Numbered from the stretch's first letter, positions 1 through 9,922 are shown. The stretch: 64,000 nt of DNA from DMER64 sp964600385 (GCA_964600385.1 CAZRJC010000004.1:62001-126000), one strand, 5' to 3'. The notes: a model not told the origin generated them from the sequence alone. Numbers and translations: made by a program.

Positions 1-266
1 CAGAATGTCTTGCCATTACAGCTTTTTTCGGGTACATTGGCATGCTGGCGGGGATTGCGTTAATGGAACTTCTGAACAAAATGATAGGAACGCCGCCACC
101 CTCTACCTCGGAAGAGGATATGGTATTGTTTTACAATCCCACTGTGGAGCCGCAGGTAATAATTGCTGCCACCCTGGTCCTTATCGCGGCCGGTTTGCTT
201 GCCGGATATTTTCCTGCACGCAAGGCCGTTAGAGTTAAACCCATTGAAGCATTAAGATACGAATAG
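1..266 (+). CDS. MacB-type ABC transporter permease, C-terminal part (truncated by window edge)
   Basis: Open from the left edge, with the reading frame starting at base 3. The visible 88 residues carry the last two hydrophobic segments of an FtsX/MacB permease and end in the family's typical tail, a short basic cytoplasmic stretch (ARKAVRVKPIEALRYE). It lies 2 bases before a second full-length MacB-like permease, so the pair probably forms a heterodimeric inner-membrane permease. The ATPase gene is expected to the left of the window. The function (export of a peptide, lipid or drug) is inferred from the family only. Confidence 0.85.
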   Translation, partial: ECLAITAFFGYIGMLAGIALMELLNKMIGTPPPSTSEEDMVLFYNPTVEPQVIIAATLVLIAAGLLAGYFPARKAVRVKPIEALRYE

Positions 267-268
267 CT

Positions 269-1525
269 ATGTTTGATCTGGATAGTTGGCAAGAGATATG
301 GATTACCATAACCCGAAACAAGCGGCGCAGCCTGCTTACGGCATTCGGAGTTTTCTGGGGAATATTTATGCTGGTCATTATGTTAGGTGCCGGCAAAGGA
401 CTATCGGAGGGTATAGCTTCCGACACCCAGGGCTTTTCTGAGAATTCGGCTTTCTTTTATACAAACAACACTTCTGAACCTTATAAAGGATTTCGTAAGG
501 GACGTTATTGGGAGATGCACGAAACAGATCTCGATGTACTTGAAGCTCAGATAAAAGATATAAAATACACCGTTCCTTTTCTGATGGGGCCAAGCGTTAC
601 TGTTGCCCATTCAGACAAAACGACAAGTTGCCGGGCAAAAGGTATGTCTCCTCTGTATGAGCAGATGCTTCCGCAACACATGATCTACGGACGCTATTTG
701 AATCAGATAGACGTTAATGAGCGCAGAAAGGTTTGTGTCGTGGGCAGGAAAGTATATGAGGAACTTTTTAAGGCAAATGAAAATCCTCTGGGCCAATATA
801 TTAAAATATTCAACATTAATTTTAAGATTATCGGGATTGCCGAGCCAACTGTGTCGGGAGTGAACATTAACGGGCGTGATGACGAGGTGATTGCCGTACC
901 CTATACGGTTTTGCAACAAATATACAATTCCGGAGATGTAGTACATCTGGTGGGGGTGGTAGCGCAGGACAATGTAAGGATGAGTCAGCTGGAAGACCAG
1001 GTGAAGACGTTGCTCAAGGCCCGTCACGATATATCGCCCACAGATGAGTTCGCTCTTGAAAGTATTAATATAGAGAAAATATTCAACCGTTTTAAAATGC
1101 TATTTACCGGAATATCGGTATTGATCTGGATTGTGGGACTTGGTACTTTGCTGGCAGGTGTTGTGGGTGTGAGTAACATTATTATGGTTACCGTCCGCGA
1201 GAGAACAAAGGAAATTGGTGTCAGACGGGCTATAGGCGCCAAACCACTGGCCATAATGGTACAGATAATCAAGGAAAGTACTACCCTTACCGTTTTAGCC
1301 GGGTTCTTTGGGCTGGCGTTCGGTGTTCTTATCCTGGATCTGGTGGACCGGTTTATTGTAAGCAATATGACAGGGGACGTGTTCTTTAAAAACCCGCAAA
1401 TAGATTTCACATCTGCCGTGGCCGCAGCTCTGGTTATTATCCTGTGCGGCATTATGGCCGGCATCCTCCCTGCATACAGGGCATTACAAATCAAGGCAAT
1501 TGATGCTATCAGAGAAGAAGATTAA
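269..1525 (+). CDS. MacB-type ABC transporter permease
   Basis: 418 residues, the usual MacB/FtsX permease length without an attached ATPase. It has one N-terminal membrane segment (about residues 20-42), a periplasmic MacB_PCD-type domain (about 50-270) and three C-terminal membrane segments with the FtsX signature around 'RERTKEIGVRRAIGAK'. It ends in 'ALQIKAIDAIREED', the same tail type as the preceding permease. It starts 2 bases after that gene and is followed at 23 bases by an adaptor and then a TolC gene, so the set is a MacAB-TolC-like tripartite exporter spanning both membranes. The substrate is unknown. Confidence 0.93.
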   Translation: MFDLDSWQEIWITITRNKRRSLLTAFGVFWGIFMLVIMLGAGKGLSEGIASDTQGFSENSAFFYTNNTSEPYKGFRKGRYWEMHETDLDVLEAQIKDIKYTVPFLMGPSVTVAHSDKTTSCRAKGMSPLYEQMLPQHMIYGRYLNQIDVNERRKVCVVGRKVYEELFKANENPLGQYIKIFNINFKIIGIAEPTVSGVNINGRDDEVIAVPYTVLQQIYNSGDVVHLVGVVAQDNVRMSQLEDQVKTLLKARHDISPTDEFALESINIEKIFNRFKMLFTGISVLIWIVGLGTLLAGVVGVSNIIMVTVRERTKEIGVRRAIGAKPLAIMVQIIKESTTLTVLAGFFGLAFGVLILDLVDRFIVSNMTGDVFFKNPQIDFTSAVAAALVIILCGIMAGILPAYRALQIKAIDAIREED

Positions 1526-1548
1526 GAAAACAATACAACTATAAAAAA

Positions 1549-2667
1549 ATGAAAAAAATTTTACGTTACGTGCTGATTGCGGCTTTGTTGGCCGGGGTGG
1601 TATTTACTTTTGTCTACCTCTGGAAAAAGGCCAGACCAAAAAAAGAGGTATATGAACTGGTTACTCCTGTTCTGGGGGATATCGAACAAAAGACCGTTGC
1701 CACAGGTAAAGTGGAACCCCGGGACGAGGTGGCTATCGTACCCCAGATTTCCGGCATTGTGTCCGAACTTTACAAAGAAGCCGGACAGACTGTTCAGGTA
1801 GGGGAAATTATTGCCAAGATAAAAGTGATTCCCGAAATGGGAACACTTAATGCCGCCGAATCGCGCGTTAAACAGTCAAAACTCAACCTGGAACAAGCTC
1901 AGCGTGAGTACGACCGTACAAAAGAATTATATGAAGGTAAGGTAGTAGTTCTGGAAGAATACGAAAAAGTAGAAACTCAATTAAAGCTGGCCAGGGAAGA
2001 ATTGACAAATGCACAGGATAATCTGGAAATTGTCCGTGACGGTATTGCACAACGTTCTTCGGTTGCCAGCAACACACAGATACGCTCTACAATTTCCGGG
2101 ATGATACTTGACGTTCCTATTAAGGTTGGTAATTCTGTTATCCAGGCCAACACCTTCAATGCCGGAACAACAATAGCTACTGTTGCAGACATGAGCGATA
2201 TGATTTTCCGCGGAAATATTGACGAGACCGAGGTGGGCCGGGTTAAGGAAGGAATGCCTATTCTAATTTCGGTAGGAGCGTTGCAGGAACAGCGTTTTGA
2301 CGCCACATTGGAATATATTTCACCAAAAAGCACGGAAAATAACGGGGCCATTTTGTTTGAAATGAAAGCTGCAGTAAAGATTCCGCAAAATGTGTTCATC
2401 CGTGCCGGCTACAGCGCCAATGCCGAGATCATTCTGGACAGCAGACACAAAGTGTTTACCATCCCGGAAAGCGCCGTGATTTTCCGTGATACAACGGCTT
2501 TTGTAAATGTATATAAAGGCATGGATGGTGAAAAACAACTGTTTGAAGAACATCAGGTGACTGTTGGTCTGAGTGATGGAATAAATATCGAGGTTAAGGA
2601 CGGTCTTACTGAACAGGATCAGATCCGTGGCGGGCTTAAGGAAGAAAAAAAATCTGAAAACAAATAA
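1549..2667 (+). CDS. Periplasmic adaptor subunit (MacA/HlyD family) of the ABC exporter
   Basis: 372 residues with one N-terminal membrane anchor (about 7-26). A split biotinyl-lipoyl domain (about 60-90 and 175-215) flanks an alpha-helical hairpin (about 95-170) rich in Glu, Gln and Lys, followed by beta-barrel and membrane-proximal domains. This is the architecture of adaptors that link an inner-membrane pump to TolC. It is encoded between the MacB-like permease and a TolC gene (6 bases to the next start), which supports a role in the same complex. The extreme C terminus is highly charged (KEEKKSENK). Confidence 0.93.
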   Translation: MKKILRYVLIAALLAGVVFTFVYLWKKARPKKEVYELVTPVLGDIEQKTVATGKVEPRDEVAIVPQISGIVSELYKEAGQTVQVGEIIAKIKVIPEMGTLNAAESRVKQSKLNLEQAQREYDRTKELYEGKVVVLEEYEKVETQLKLAREELTNAQDNLEIVRDGIAQRSSVASNTQIRSTISGMILDVPIKVGNSVIQANTFNAGTTIATVADMSDMIFRGNIDETEVGRVKEGMPILISVGALQEQRFDATLEYISPKSTENNGAILFEMKAAVKIPQNVFIRAGYSANAEIILDSRHKVFTIPESAVIFRDTTAFVNVYKGMDGEKQLFEEHQVTVGLSDGINIEVKDGLTEQDQIRGGLKEEKKSENK

Positions 2668-2673
2668 AGAAAG

Positions 2674-4020
2674 ATGAAACGTTATCTTTATACTATCGCA
2701 TTTATTATTTTGTGGACCTCTCTGAATGCTCAGACACAACCCTGGTCGCTGGAAAAATGTATTGCCTACGGCATTGAGCATAACATTGGCGTAAAGCGGT
2801 ACGAACTGGCCAGGGAAAATCAGGAAATTACTTCTGAGACCACTCGTATGTCGAGGTTACCTGACCTTTCTGCCAATTTGGGACAGACATTCTATTTTGG
2901 ACGTACCCCGGACAGGGCCGGTGTATATCAGGATCAGACCGGGTCCAATTCGTCACTCAATGTAAGCACAAGCATCAATCTTTTTAACGGATTTCAGGTT
3001 ACTAATCAGATAAAGGCGGACCGGCTGGATTTGAATGCGGCTGTGGAAGATCTTAATAAAGCCCGGGAAGATGTCTCTCTTGCCATAACGGGCTATTACC
3101 TTCAGATGCTCCTTGCGAAGGAATTATATGCGATCTCCCTTGACCAGCTTGAATTAAATAAAGAGCAGGTAGCACAGACAGAGGCGCTTGTTAAAGGAGG
3201 TAAAAGTTCAGAAAGCGAATTGTACGATGCTCAGGCTGCCATGGCCCAGCAACAGATGTCTGTTACTGAGGCTGACAACAACCTGGATCTTTCACGTCTG
3301 AGCCTGACTCAGGCGTTGAATCTGCAGGAACTGGAAGATTTTGATATTGAGGTCCCGGATATGGCAGAGACTATTCTGAAAGAAAAATCCCGTTTATGCC
3401 TGCCTGCAGAAGTTTATGCCCGTTCAGTTATTGAACGTCCGGTAATTAGAGCGGCAGAATTCCGGGTGGAAAGCAGCAGAAAAACGTTGCAGGTAGCCAA
3501 AGGAGCTTATTATCCCTCTCTACGTCTCGGCGCAGGATACAGTAATTCCTATTATTATAATTATTCGCTGGCTACAGGACTGAGTAATGCCTCTCTGGCA
3601 GACCAATGGGCCCAGAATGGGGCTGAATCTGTCGGACTTAGCCTGAGTATTCCCATCTTTAACAGAATGGCCACCCGCAACAGGGTTCGCTCGGCCCAAC
3701 TGAATATCAAGAATCAGGAATTATTACTCGATCAGGCCAGACAGGATCTGTTCAAAGAAGTCCAGCAGGCATATTACAATGCCACGGCCGCTCACGACAA
3801 ATACATGTCATCCGAGACGGCCGTGGCAGCGGCTCAATTGGCCTTCGACTTTGAAAAACAAAAATACAATGCCGGAAGGTCAAATACTTATGCGTTTAAT
3901 CAGGTACGGTTGCGCCTGGCGTCGGCTTTATCTGAATCGGCACAGGCAAAATATAATTTCCTGTTCCGGACCAGGATATTGGCTTTCTATAACGGCGCAA
4001 CGCTTACCGACATGCCTTAA
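2674..4020 (+). CDS. TolC-family outer-membrane efflux protein
   Basis: 448 residues with a signal peptide ending near 'SLNAQ' (residue 19). Two outer-membrane efflux repeats follow, each with long amphipathic helices rich in Ala, Gln and Leu and short beta segments, as in TolC. It forms the outer-membrane channel of the exporter encoded just upstream. Its last four bases overlap the last four bases of the convergent PII-like gene (positions 4017-4020), so the two stop codons interlock and no terminator fits between them. Confidence 0.93.
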   Translation: MKRYLYTIAFIILWTSLNAQTQPWSLEKCIAYGIEHNIGVKRYELARENQEITSETTRMSRLPDLSANLGQTFYFGRTPDRAGVYQDQTGSNSSLNVSTSINLFNGFQVTNQIKADRLDLNAAVEDLNKAREDVSLAITGYYLQMLLAKELYAISLDQLELNKEQVAQTEALVKGGKSSESELYDAQAAMAQQQMSVTEADNNLDLSRLSLTQALNLQELEDFDIEVPDMAETILKEKSRLCLPAEVYARSVIERPVIRAAEFRVESSRKTLQVAKGAYYPSLRLGAGYSNSYYYNYSLATGLSNASLADQWAQNGAESVGLSLSIPIFNRMATRNRVRSAQLNIKNQELLLDQARQDLFKEVQQAYYNATAAHDKYMSSETAVAAAQLAFDFEKQKYNAGRSNTYAFNQVRLRLASALSESAQAKYNFLFRTRILAFYNGATLTDMP

Positions 4021-4313
4021 ACGTTTCTCTCTTCGGCATCCAGGACAAAGGCGCGGAGCCCCTGTTTTGGAGCCGAGGCGTCCAGATCCTTCAGCGCTTT
4101 GAGGATTCCGTCAACCGCCTGGTCAGGCACAAAAGTTATTAAGGCCGAATTCAAAGTAGGCCAGGCATGTGATCCAATATGGGGCTCCCCGTCGCGGGAG
4201 CCCTTTCCTTTTACCTCTTCCCAGAACGTGAAACCCTGTACGTTGTTCTTTTCCAGGGCAACAAGCACCTCGTCATAAAAGGCCTGGTAAAATGATACGA
4301 ATATTGCTTTCAT
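4017..4313 (-). CDS. PII-like small protein at the end of an RND efflux operon
   Basis: 98 residues, soluble, no signal peptide. The pattern (beta strand MKAIFVSF, helix VLVALEKNN, then 'GFTFWEEVKGKG', a Gly/His-rich loop 'GEPHIGSHAWPTLN', beta, helix ILKALKDLD, and a final strand 'LRAFVLDAEE') matches the ferredoxin-like PII fold with a T-loop-like insertion. It is the last gene of the RND operon, 12 bases after the pump gene. PII-like proteins encoded beside RND efflux pumps are a known association (a subfamily named PII-NG, from memory). The effector and target are unknown. The fold assignment rests on pattern, not on a search. Confidence 0.6.
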   Translation of the reverse strand: MKAIFVSFYQAFYDEVLVALEKNNVQGFTFWEEVKGKGSRDGEPHIGSHAWPTLNSALITFVPDQAVDGILKALKDLDASAPKQGLRAFVLDAEERNV

Positions 4314-4325
4314 AGTCGTTTTCTT

Positions 4326-7300
4326 TTAGTTGGATGATTTAAGCAGTTGCCTTTCTTCACGGCGGGCATGACGTTTTTCTTTACGTTCGGCAGAGAAGCT
4401 GAACATGGCCGGAATCAGGAACAACGTTACAAAGGTCGAGACAGTGAGACCACAGGCCACTGTAACGCCCAAAGCGTTCCACATCTCGGCGCCTACTCCA
4501 CGGCCGGCGGCCAGAGGCACCATCCCGAAGATGGTCGTCAGAGCGGTCATCAGAATGGGGCGCAAACGTGACCGGCCAGCGGTAACAACAGCCTCAGCAA
4601 CACTCATTCCGCGTTCGCGGCACAGGATAGTATAGTCAATAAGCACAATACCGTTTTTCACCACAATTCCGAATAGCATGAGAAGACCCAGCAGCCCCAT
4701 TATATTCAGAGCTGTGCCTGTCAGGGCAAGTCCTGCCAAAACTCCGGTAAGCGCAAAGGGTACCGAGAACATGATGATGAAAGGATATCCGAACGATTCA
4801 AACTGGGCTGCCATAACAATGTATACCAATATGAGAATCAACACCATGAGCATCCCCATGTCTTTAAATGAATCTTGCTGATCTTCATAGCTACCGGCAA
4901 TGTTTACCATGATATCGGAAGGTATTTCCGTGGATTCAATCTGTTCGCGGGCATCTTCAACCAGCTGGCTGAGTGCAGCTCCCTTAGCGGCAACGCACGT
5001 AACGGTCACAATCCTTTCACGGTCTTTACGGGTAATTGTAGGAGGTTGCAATTTTTCGGTAACCTTGCCGACTTCGCGTATGCGGATGCCTTTTCCCTGA
5101 GTATTGTAGAGCATGATATTCTCTACGGCATCGAGTGATTGACGGAATTCAGGGGCGTAGCGCACCTTGATATAGTATTCATCTCCGTCTTCACGGTAAG
5201 ACGAGGCGGTGGCCCCGTTTATGCGATTCCTTACAAATTGAGAAGCAGTGGCGAGGTTAATTCCGTTTTGAGCCAGTTTCTCACGGTCAAATTCAACCAG
5301 AAATTCAGGAGCATACTCGTCACGGGAGATTGTCACCTGGGAACAGCCGGGTACGGATTGCATTTTAGAAGCAAGTTCTGCGGCTACAGCATCTGTAGAA
5401 GCAAAGTCATTTCCGTATATTTCCAGGTCAACGGTTGTTTCTCCGCCCATTCCACCCATGCCTGCGCCTATGTTGAAGGTGCGGATTTCCGGGTATTTCT
5501 TAAGGTCATTTCGCATGGCGTCGGATATTTCCTGAATGGAACGCTCTCTTTCGGTTTTTGTGGAAAGCCTTACGTTAGCTGTCATGATATGAGGGCCGTT
5601 GTCGGACAACTGTCCCATAATATTGTCTTCGCTGGCTTCTCCAACAGAAATGGTCATTCCTTGAATCTCGGGATAATCTTCCAAAAATTGATTATAAATA
5701 CGGAAAGCCAGTTCTTTGGTTATTTCCGACCGGGTATTGATAGGCAGTTTGACTGTTATTGATAGACGGCCGCTGTCCTGTTGGGGGAAAAACTCGGTGG
5801 GCACAAAATTGAACAGGAACAACGAAGCGACAAACAAGGTCATGGCACTTACAATAACCGTGATACGGTGCCTTACGGTCCAACCCAGTGCTTTGGCATA
5901 AATCTTATCGAGCCAGTCCAGGAATCTTTCCACATATTGGTATGCTTTCTGGATGCCTTTGGGCCGGCTGTGATTGAGTTTCAGCAATTGCGAGGACATC
6001 ATGGGAGTCAGCGAAAGGGCAGCAATGGTGGAAACGGAACTGATAATGGCCACAATCCAGCCCATCTGACGGAACATTTCACCGGCCATACCACCCAGCA
6101 TGGTCATGGGAATAAATACCGCAAGTAAGGTTAGGGTGGAGGCGACAATGGAAATAGACACCTCGTTGGTGGCGTATATGGCTGCCGATTTTGGTTTTGA
6201 CCCTCTTTCTATATGCGTGGTAATGTTCTCAAGAGCTACAATGGCATCGTCCACAACCATACCAATGGCGATACTCAGAGAAGAAAGCGAGATTACGTTA
6301 AGTGAATTACCGGAAACCAGCAGATATATGAAAGAAGCAACCAGTGACACGGGAATCACAATGGCCACGATTAACGTGGCGCGCCAGCGACCCAGAAAGA
6401 AAAATACAATGAAAATTACAAGAATAAGGGTGATCATAATGGTCTCAATAAGACTGTCGATAGTCATATTGATATTGTCGGAAGAGTCCATGATGATGCC
6501 CAGTTCAATATCAGAAGGCAGATTTTGTTGCAACTCAGGTAACTTCTCACGAATCTTTTTGGCAATTTGCACTGTGTTGGCGCCTACCTGTTTCTGTACC
6601 ACCAACATACCGCCCTGTATTCCGTCTACGTAAGTTTCCTGTGCACGTTCCTGGTGTATATCTTCAACCCGCGCCACATCACGCAAGTAGATATTCTGCC
6701 CGTTGAAGCTTCCTATAACAATGTCATTCATTTGACCGGGATCCTGGAATTCACCTTCCACACGAAGTGCAATGGTTTCAGAACCAATGTCAATGTTCCC
6801 TGCCGGCGTGTTACGGTTTTCGTAGGCAATAACAGAGGCAATGGTTTCTATGGTAAGGTTGTAGGCTTCCAGTTTATACGGGTCGCAATAGATTTGAATT
6901 TCCCGGGTGGGAGCTCCTGAAATGGAAATGGTTCCTACTCCTTTAATACGGCTCAGAGGTGAAGCAACGCGGTCGTCGAGCAACTTGTATAAAGCAGGCA
7001 TGCTTTCTTTTGCCTGTACCGAGATAAGCATTATGGGGATATCTTCTGTACCGAACTTGAAAATGACTGGAGTATTGGCATCGTCCGGCAGATAGTCGGC
7101 AATCATATTGAGTTTGTCCCTCACATCATTCGTCGCTTCTGCAATATCAATTCCGTACTCGAATTCCATCATGATGACGGAAGCATTTTCCTTCGATTGG
7201 GACGTAATATGTTTAAGGTCACTCACGCTGCTGAGTGAACTTTCCAGCACCTTAGTGACGTTATTTTCTATGTCTGCTGCACTGGCTCCCGAATAGGTGG

Positions 7301-7445
7301 TCATCACGATAATGGAATTATCGCTCATACTGGGCAGCAAATCAACCGCAAGGCGGCTCAGTGAGAATATCCCGATTATAGCAAGCGCCACGTATATGAG
7401 CGCTGTTGTTACCGGTTTTCTTACCGCTGTTTGATATATACTCAT
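4326..7445 (-). CDS. RND-family efflux pump, HAE1 type
   Basis: 1039 residues, the normal length for an inner-membrane RND transporter: twelve membrane helices in two halves with two large periplasmic loops. The proton-relay signature is intact: 'GMVVDDAIVALENI' in TM4 holds the paired Asp, and 'FGIVVKNGIVLIDY' in TM10 holds the Lys. The C terminus is basic. It lies in a four-gene minus-strand operon: TolC, adaptor (8 bases upstream), this pump, then the PII-like gene. The hydrophobic/amphiphilic efflux subtype fits the sequence better than the heavy-metal (CusA) subtype, but the substrate is not determinable here. Confidence 0.95.
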   Translation of the reverse strand: MSIYQTAVRKPVTTALIYVALAIIGIFSLSRLAVDLLPSMSDNSIIVMTTYSGASAADIENNVTKVLESSLSSVSDLKHITSQSKENASVIMMEFEYGIDIAEATNDVRDKLNMIADYLPDDANTPVIFKFGTEDIPIMLISVQAKESMPALYKLLDDRVASPLSRIKGVGTISISGAPTREIQIYCDPYKLEAYNLTIETIASVIAYENRNTPAGNIDIGSETIALRVEGEFQDPGQMNDIVIGSFNGQNIYLRDVARVEDIHQERAQETYVDGIQGGMLVVQKQVGANTVQIAKKIREKLPELQQNLPSDIELGIIMDSSDNINMTIDSLIETIMITLILVIFIVFFFLGRWRATLIVAIVIPVSLVASFIYLLVSGNSLNVISLSSLSIAIGMVVDDAIVALENITTHIERGSKPKSAAIYATNEVSISIVASTLTLLAVFIPMTMLGGMAGEMFRQMGWIVAIISSVSTIAALSLTPMMSSQLLKLNHSRPKGIQKAYQYVERFLDWLDKIYAKALGWTVRHRITVIVSAMTLFVASLFLFNFVPTEFFPQQDSGRLSITVKLPINTRSEITKELAFRIYNQFLEDYPEIQGMTISVGEASEDNIMGQLSDNGPHIMTANVRLSTKTERERSIQEISDAMRNDLKKYPEIRTFNIGAGMGGMGGETTVDLEIYGNDFASTDAVAAELASKMQSVPGCSQVTISRDEYAPEFLVEFDREKLAQNGINLATASQFVRNRINGATASSYREDGDEYYIKVRYAPEFRQSLDAVENIMLYNTQGKGIRIREVGKVTEKLQPPTITRKDRERIVTVTCVAAKGAALSQLVEDAREQIESTEIPSDIMVNIAGSYEDQQDSFKDMGMLMVLILILVYIVMAAQFESFGYPFIIMFSVPFALTGVLAGLALTGTALNIMGLLGLLMLFGIVVKNGIVLIDYTILCRERGMSVAEAVVTAGRSRLRPILMTALTTIFGMVPLAAGRGVGAEMWNALGVTVACGLTVSTFVTLFLIPAMFSFSAERKEKRHARREERQLLKSSN

Positions 7446-7453
7446 AAATTATA

Positions 7454-8467
7454 CTATTTTACCAATTCAACTTCGGCCCCGTTCGTCAGGTGGTTCAATC
7501 CTGTAGTAATGACAAGTTCACCATCCTCTACTCCGGAGGTACATTCATACTTGTTATCCAGTCTGCGACCCAGAACAACAGTGCGGTATTCGGCCTTGCC
7601 TTCTTTATATACGAAAACATATCTCTCACCTGATCCCTGTTGTTTAATAATGCTTCTGTCGGGGATCACGATTCCGGACTGTGCCCCGAAGTCAATATTC
7701 ACGCGTGCAAACATTCCCGGCCGGACTTTATTATTCAGATTGGGAATAGAGATTTCCACGGGAAATGTATGTGTGGCGGCTGTAATGGTAGGATACACCA
7801 AAGAAATTTTTCCACTGAACTTTTCTCCGGGGTATACATCGAGTGTAATATCAACGGGCATCCCCTTCTTCACCTTGGTGAAAAACTGTTCAGACACATT
7901 AACTATGAGTTTGACCGGGGCAATCTGTTCGACAGTAAGAACGGGCCGGCCCATGGCGAAGAGATCTCCACTGTCATAATTCCTTGCGCTGACAATGCCG
8001 TTTATGGGGCTCAAAAGTTGCGTGTTCTCAACCAGATTCTTATATGAAGTTCTCATGACATCGAGGTTCATTTTTTGCGAATCCCATTGAGCGCGGGATA
8101 CTCCGCCCACTTTATACAACTCGTCAGTACGGCTGAATGATAATTCCATATTGTCCAGTTGTGACTTGGCCTGTTCCAGATTGCTATTATCCATCTGGAC
8201 CAATATCTGACCGGCCTTTACATAATCGCCTACTTCCACAAAGATATTCTTGATGCGTACGCTCATGGCAGGTGCAATGTTGTTAACAATGTTGGCCTCT
8301 ACCGTGGCTGTAAATTCATTTATACGGGGTATTTCCTGTATAACGGCAGGTTCTGCCTTTACCTGAATAATCTCCTGCTCAGGAGCCTGTTCTTTTGGTT
8401 TTATGAGATTGCACCCTGTAAGCATTAAGAATGCTGCGGCGAGGGATATCAATGCATATTTCTTCAT
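7454..8467 (-). CDS. RND efflux periplasmic adaptor, lipoprotein
   Basis: 337 residues. The signal peptide ends in a lipobox (LMLTGC), so the protein is a membrane-anchored lipoprotein. A lipoyl domain (about 60-85 and 135-165) is split by a short helical hairpin (about 88-130), followed by a beta-barrel domain and a membrane-proximal domain (about 250-337). This is the standard AcrA/MexA-type adaptor that joins pump and channel. Gaps of 11 bases to the upstream TolC gene and 8 bases to the downstream pump gene indicate one transcript. Confidence 0.93.
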   Translation of the reverse strand: MKKYALISLAAAFLMLTGCNLIKPKEQAPEQEIIQVKAEPAVIQEIPRINEFTATVEANIVNNIAPAMSVRIKNIFVEVGDYVKAGQILVQMDNSNLEQAKSQLDNMELSFSRTDELYKVGGVSRAQWDSQKMNLDVMRTSYKNLVENTQLLSPINGIVSARNYDSGDLFAMGRPVLTVEQIAPVKLIVNVSEQFFTKVKKGMPVDITLDVYPGEKFSGKISLVYPTITAATHTFPVEISIPNLNNKVRPGMFARVNIDFGAQSGIVIPDRSIIKQQGSGERYVFVYKEGKAEYRTVVLGRRLDNKYECTSGVEDGELVITTGLNHLTNGAEVELVK

Positions 8468-8478
8468 ATATCAATTGG

Positions 8479-9807
8479 TTATAAATTATTAATTCCTAAT
8501 ACGTTGTCAAGTTCAGCCATGTAATACAGATAGTTATAAATAGACTGATGATAGGCCAGTTTAGCCTGGGTCATAGCAAGTTCAGAAGCACTGAGTTCGA
8601 GCCAGGTACCCATGCCAATTTCAAATTGTTTCCGGCTTATGGAATAAGCCCTTTCTGCCATGGATACATTTTCTTTGTTGGAAGCCAGTTCTTCTACTGC
8701 ATTGGTCATTTGCGCCAGACAATTATTTACACTCACCTGTAAATTCCGTTCTGTGTTCTTTCTGGTGTCTTCCAGTGTTTTGATGTTCAGCTGTGATTGT
8801 TTAACCTGCTGGTATTTTTTAAATCCGCTGAAAATTGGAATGCTTAAAGCCAGAGAGGCCGTTGAATAAGGGAACCAGTGGTATTCAGTAATTTTGAAAT
8901 TGTTGTTCATGGATGAATACTGAAAATTACTGCTCAAACTCAACGTAGGCAGGAAAGATGCTTTGGTGATTTTTAACGCCAGCTCCATTTCCTGTTGTTG
9001 GATAGCCAGTTGTTTCAGATTCGAGTTGCTTTCCAGAGACGTTGTCTGAGCCTGAATCAGGCTTTCCGGAGAGACATTGTCTTCGTACTGGGCTAGTGCT
9101 CCCGTGAAAATAACCGGATATTCTATATCCAGACCCATAAGCGCTTTGAGTTGCATGGATGCCAGCTCGATGGCCGTTTCGGAGGCGATCAGATTAGGTC
9201 GTTGATTCTTGAGTTCCACCTCGGCCCTGAGTTTGTCGTATTCGCTGGCCATTCCCTGGTTGTATTTATCTTCAACCGTTTTAGTGTTAAGGGCTACATT
9301 GTCGTAGTTCTGTTTTAACACGGCGTATGAATCTTTTGCAAGCAAATAGGAATAGAATGCTTTCTTAACGGAACTAACCATTGCCAGTTTGCTGGAGCGG
9401 GCTTTTTCAACAGCAAGATCAATATCCAGGGCTGAAAGCTGGATGGTTTTCCATAAAGCGGGGGCTACAAGAGGTAGAGACAGATTTACACTGCCCATCC
9501 AGTTATTGTCAGTACCCACGGAGATCTCCATTGATTGTCCGTTAAAATCCATCACCATCACCTGTTTCTTCAATGTGCGGCTGTATGCCCCGCTGGCTGT
9601 AATCCCAGGCCACAAACTTGCCTGTGCTTCTTTCCGGGCATAATACGTCCTTTCTACCTCGTAGTTAGCTATACGGACGACCGGGCTTTCAGAAAGAGCT
9701 ATCTCCAGCGCTGTTTTAAGATCTACATGCAGACTGTCCTGCGCAGCGGCGGGAAAAGCGTACCCGGCAAAAAGAAAGGACAAAAGAATACAGAAATACT
9801 TCTTCAT
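8479..9807 (-). CDS. TolC-family outer-membrane efflux protein (RND operon)
   Basis: 442 residues with a signal peptide ending near 'AFPAAAQ' (about residue 22) and two outer-membrane efflux repeats of long helices. It is the first gene of the RND operon and supplies the outer-membrane channel. It is only distantly like the TolC paralogue at 2674-4020, so each pump in this window has its own channel gene. It is transcribed divergently from the LytS-type kinase gene, with 115 bases between the two starts. Confidence 0.93.
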   Translation of the reverse strand: MKKYFCILLSFLFAGYAFPAAAQDSLHVDLKTALEIALSESPVVRIANYEVERTYYARKEAQASLWPGITASGAYSRTLKKQVMVMDFNGQSMEISVGTDNNWMGSVNLSLPLVAPALWKTIQLSALDIDLAVEKARSSKLAMVSSVKKAFYSYLLAKDSYAVLKQNYDNVALNTKTVEDKYNQGMASEYDKLRAEVELKNQRPNLIASETAIELASMQLKALMGLDIEYPVIFTGALAQYEDNVSPESLIQAQTTSLESNSNLKQLAIQQQEMELALKITKASFLPTLSLSSNFQYSSMNNNFKITEYHWFPYSTASLALSIPIFSGFKKYQQVKQSQLNIKTLEDTRKNTERNLQVSVNNCLAQMTNAVEELASNKENVSMAERAYSISRKQFEIGMGTWLELSASELAMTQAKLAYHQSIYNYLYYMAELDNVLGINNL

Positions 9808-9833
9808 ATATTATTTTTCTATTAATAAGAGGG

Positions 9834-9841
9834 CAAAGTAA
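9834..9841 (-). promoter_or_regulatory. Probable promoter -7 box of the RND efflux operon
   Basis: On the minus strand the bases read TTACTTTG, one mismatch from the Bacteroidota TAnnTTTG consensus, 26 bases before the TolC start. It shares a short intergenic region with the divergent kinase promoter. Confidence 0.45.
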
Positions 9842-9910
9842 ATCACATTTTATGCCACATTCAAAAATATTCAAGCAACGACGCTTTTTTTTCACTAAAC
9901 GTTTTTTTTC

Positions 9911-9918
9911 TAACTTTG
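9911..9918 (+). promoter_or_regulatory. Promoter -7 box of the LytS/LytTR pair
   Basis: TAACTTTG matches the TAnnTTTG consensus. Only 4 bases separate its last G from the kinase ATG at 9923, so the transcript would begin at or very near the start codon. Confidence 0.6.
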
Positions 9919-9922
9919 AAGA

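Noticed and set aside
5139..5762. 207-residue open frame antisense to the RND pump gene
   Set aside because: It lies wholly inside a well-conserved gene on the other strand, with no recognisable domain or promoter. It is a shadow of the pump's codon pattern.
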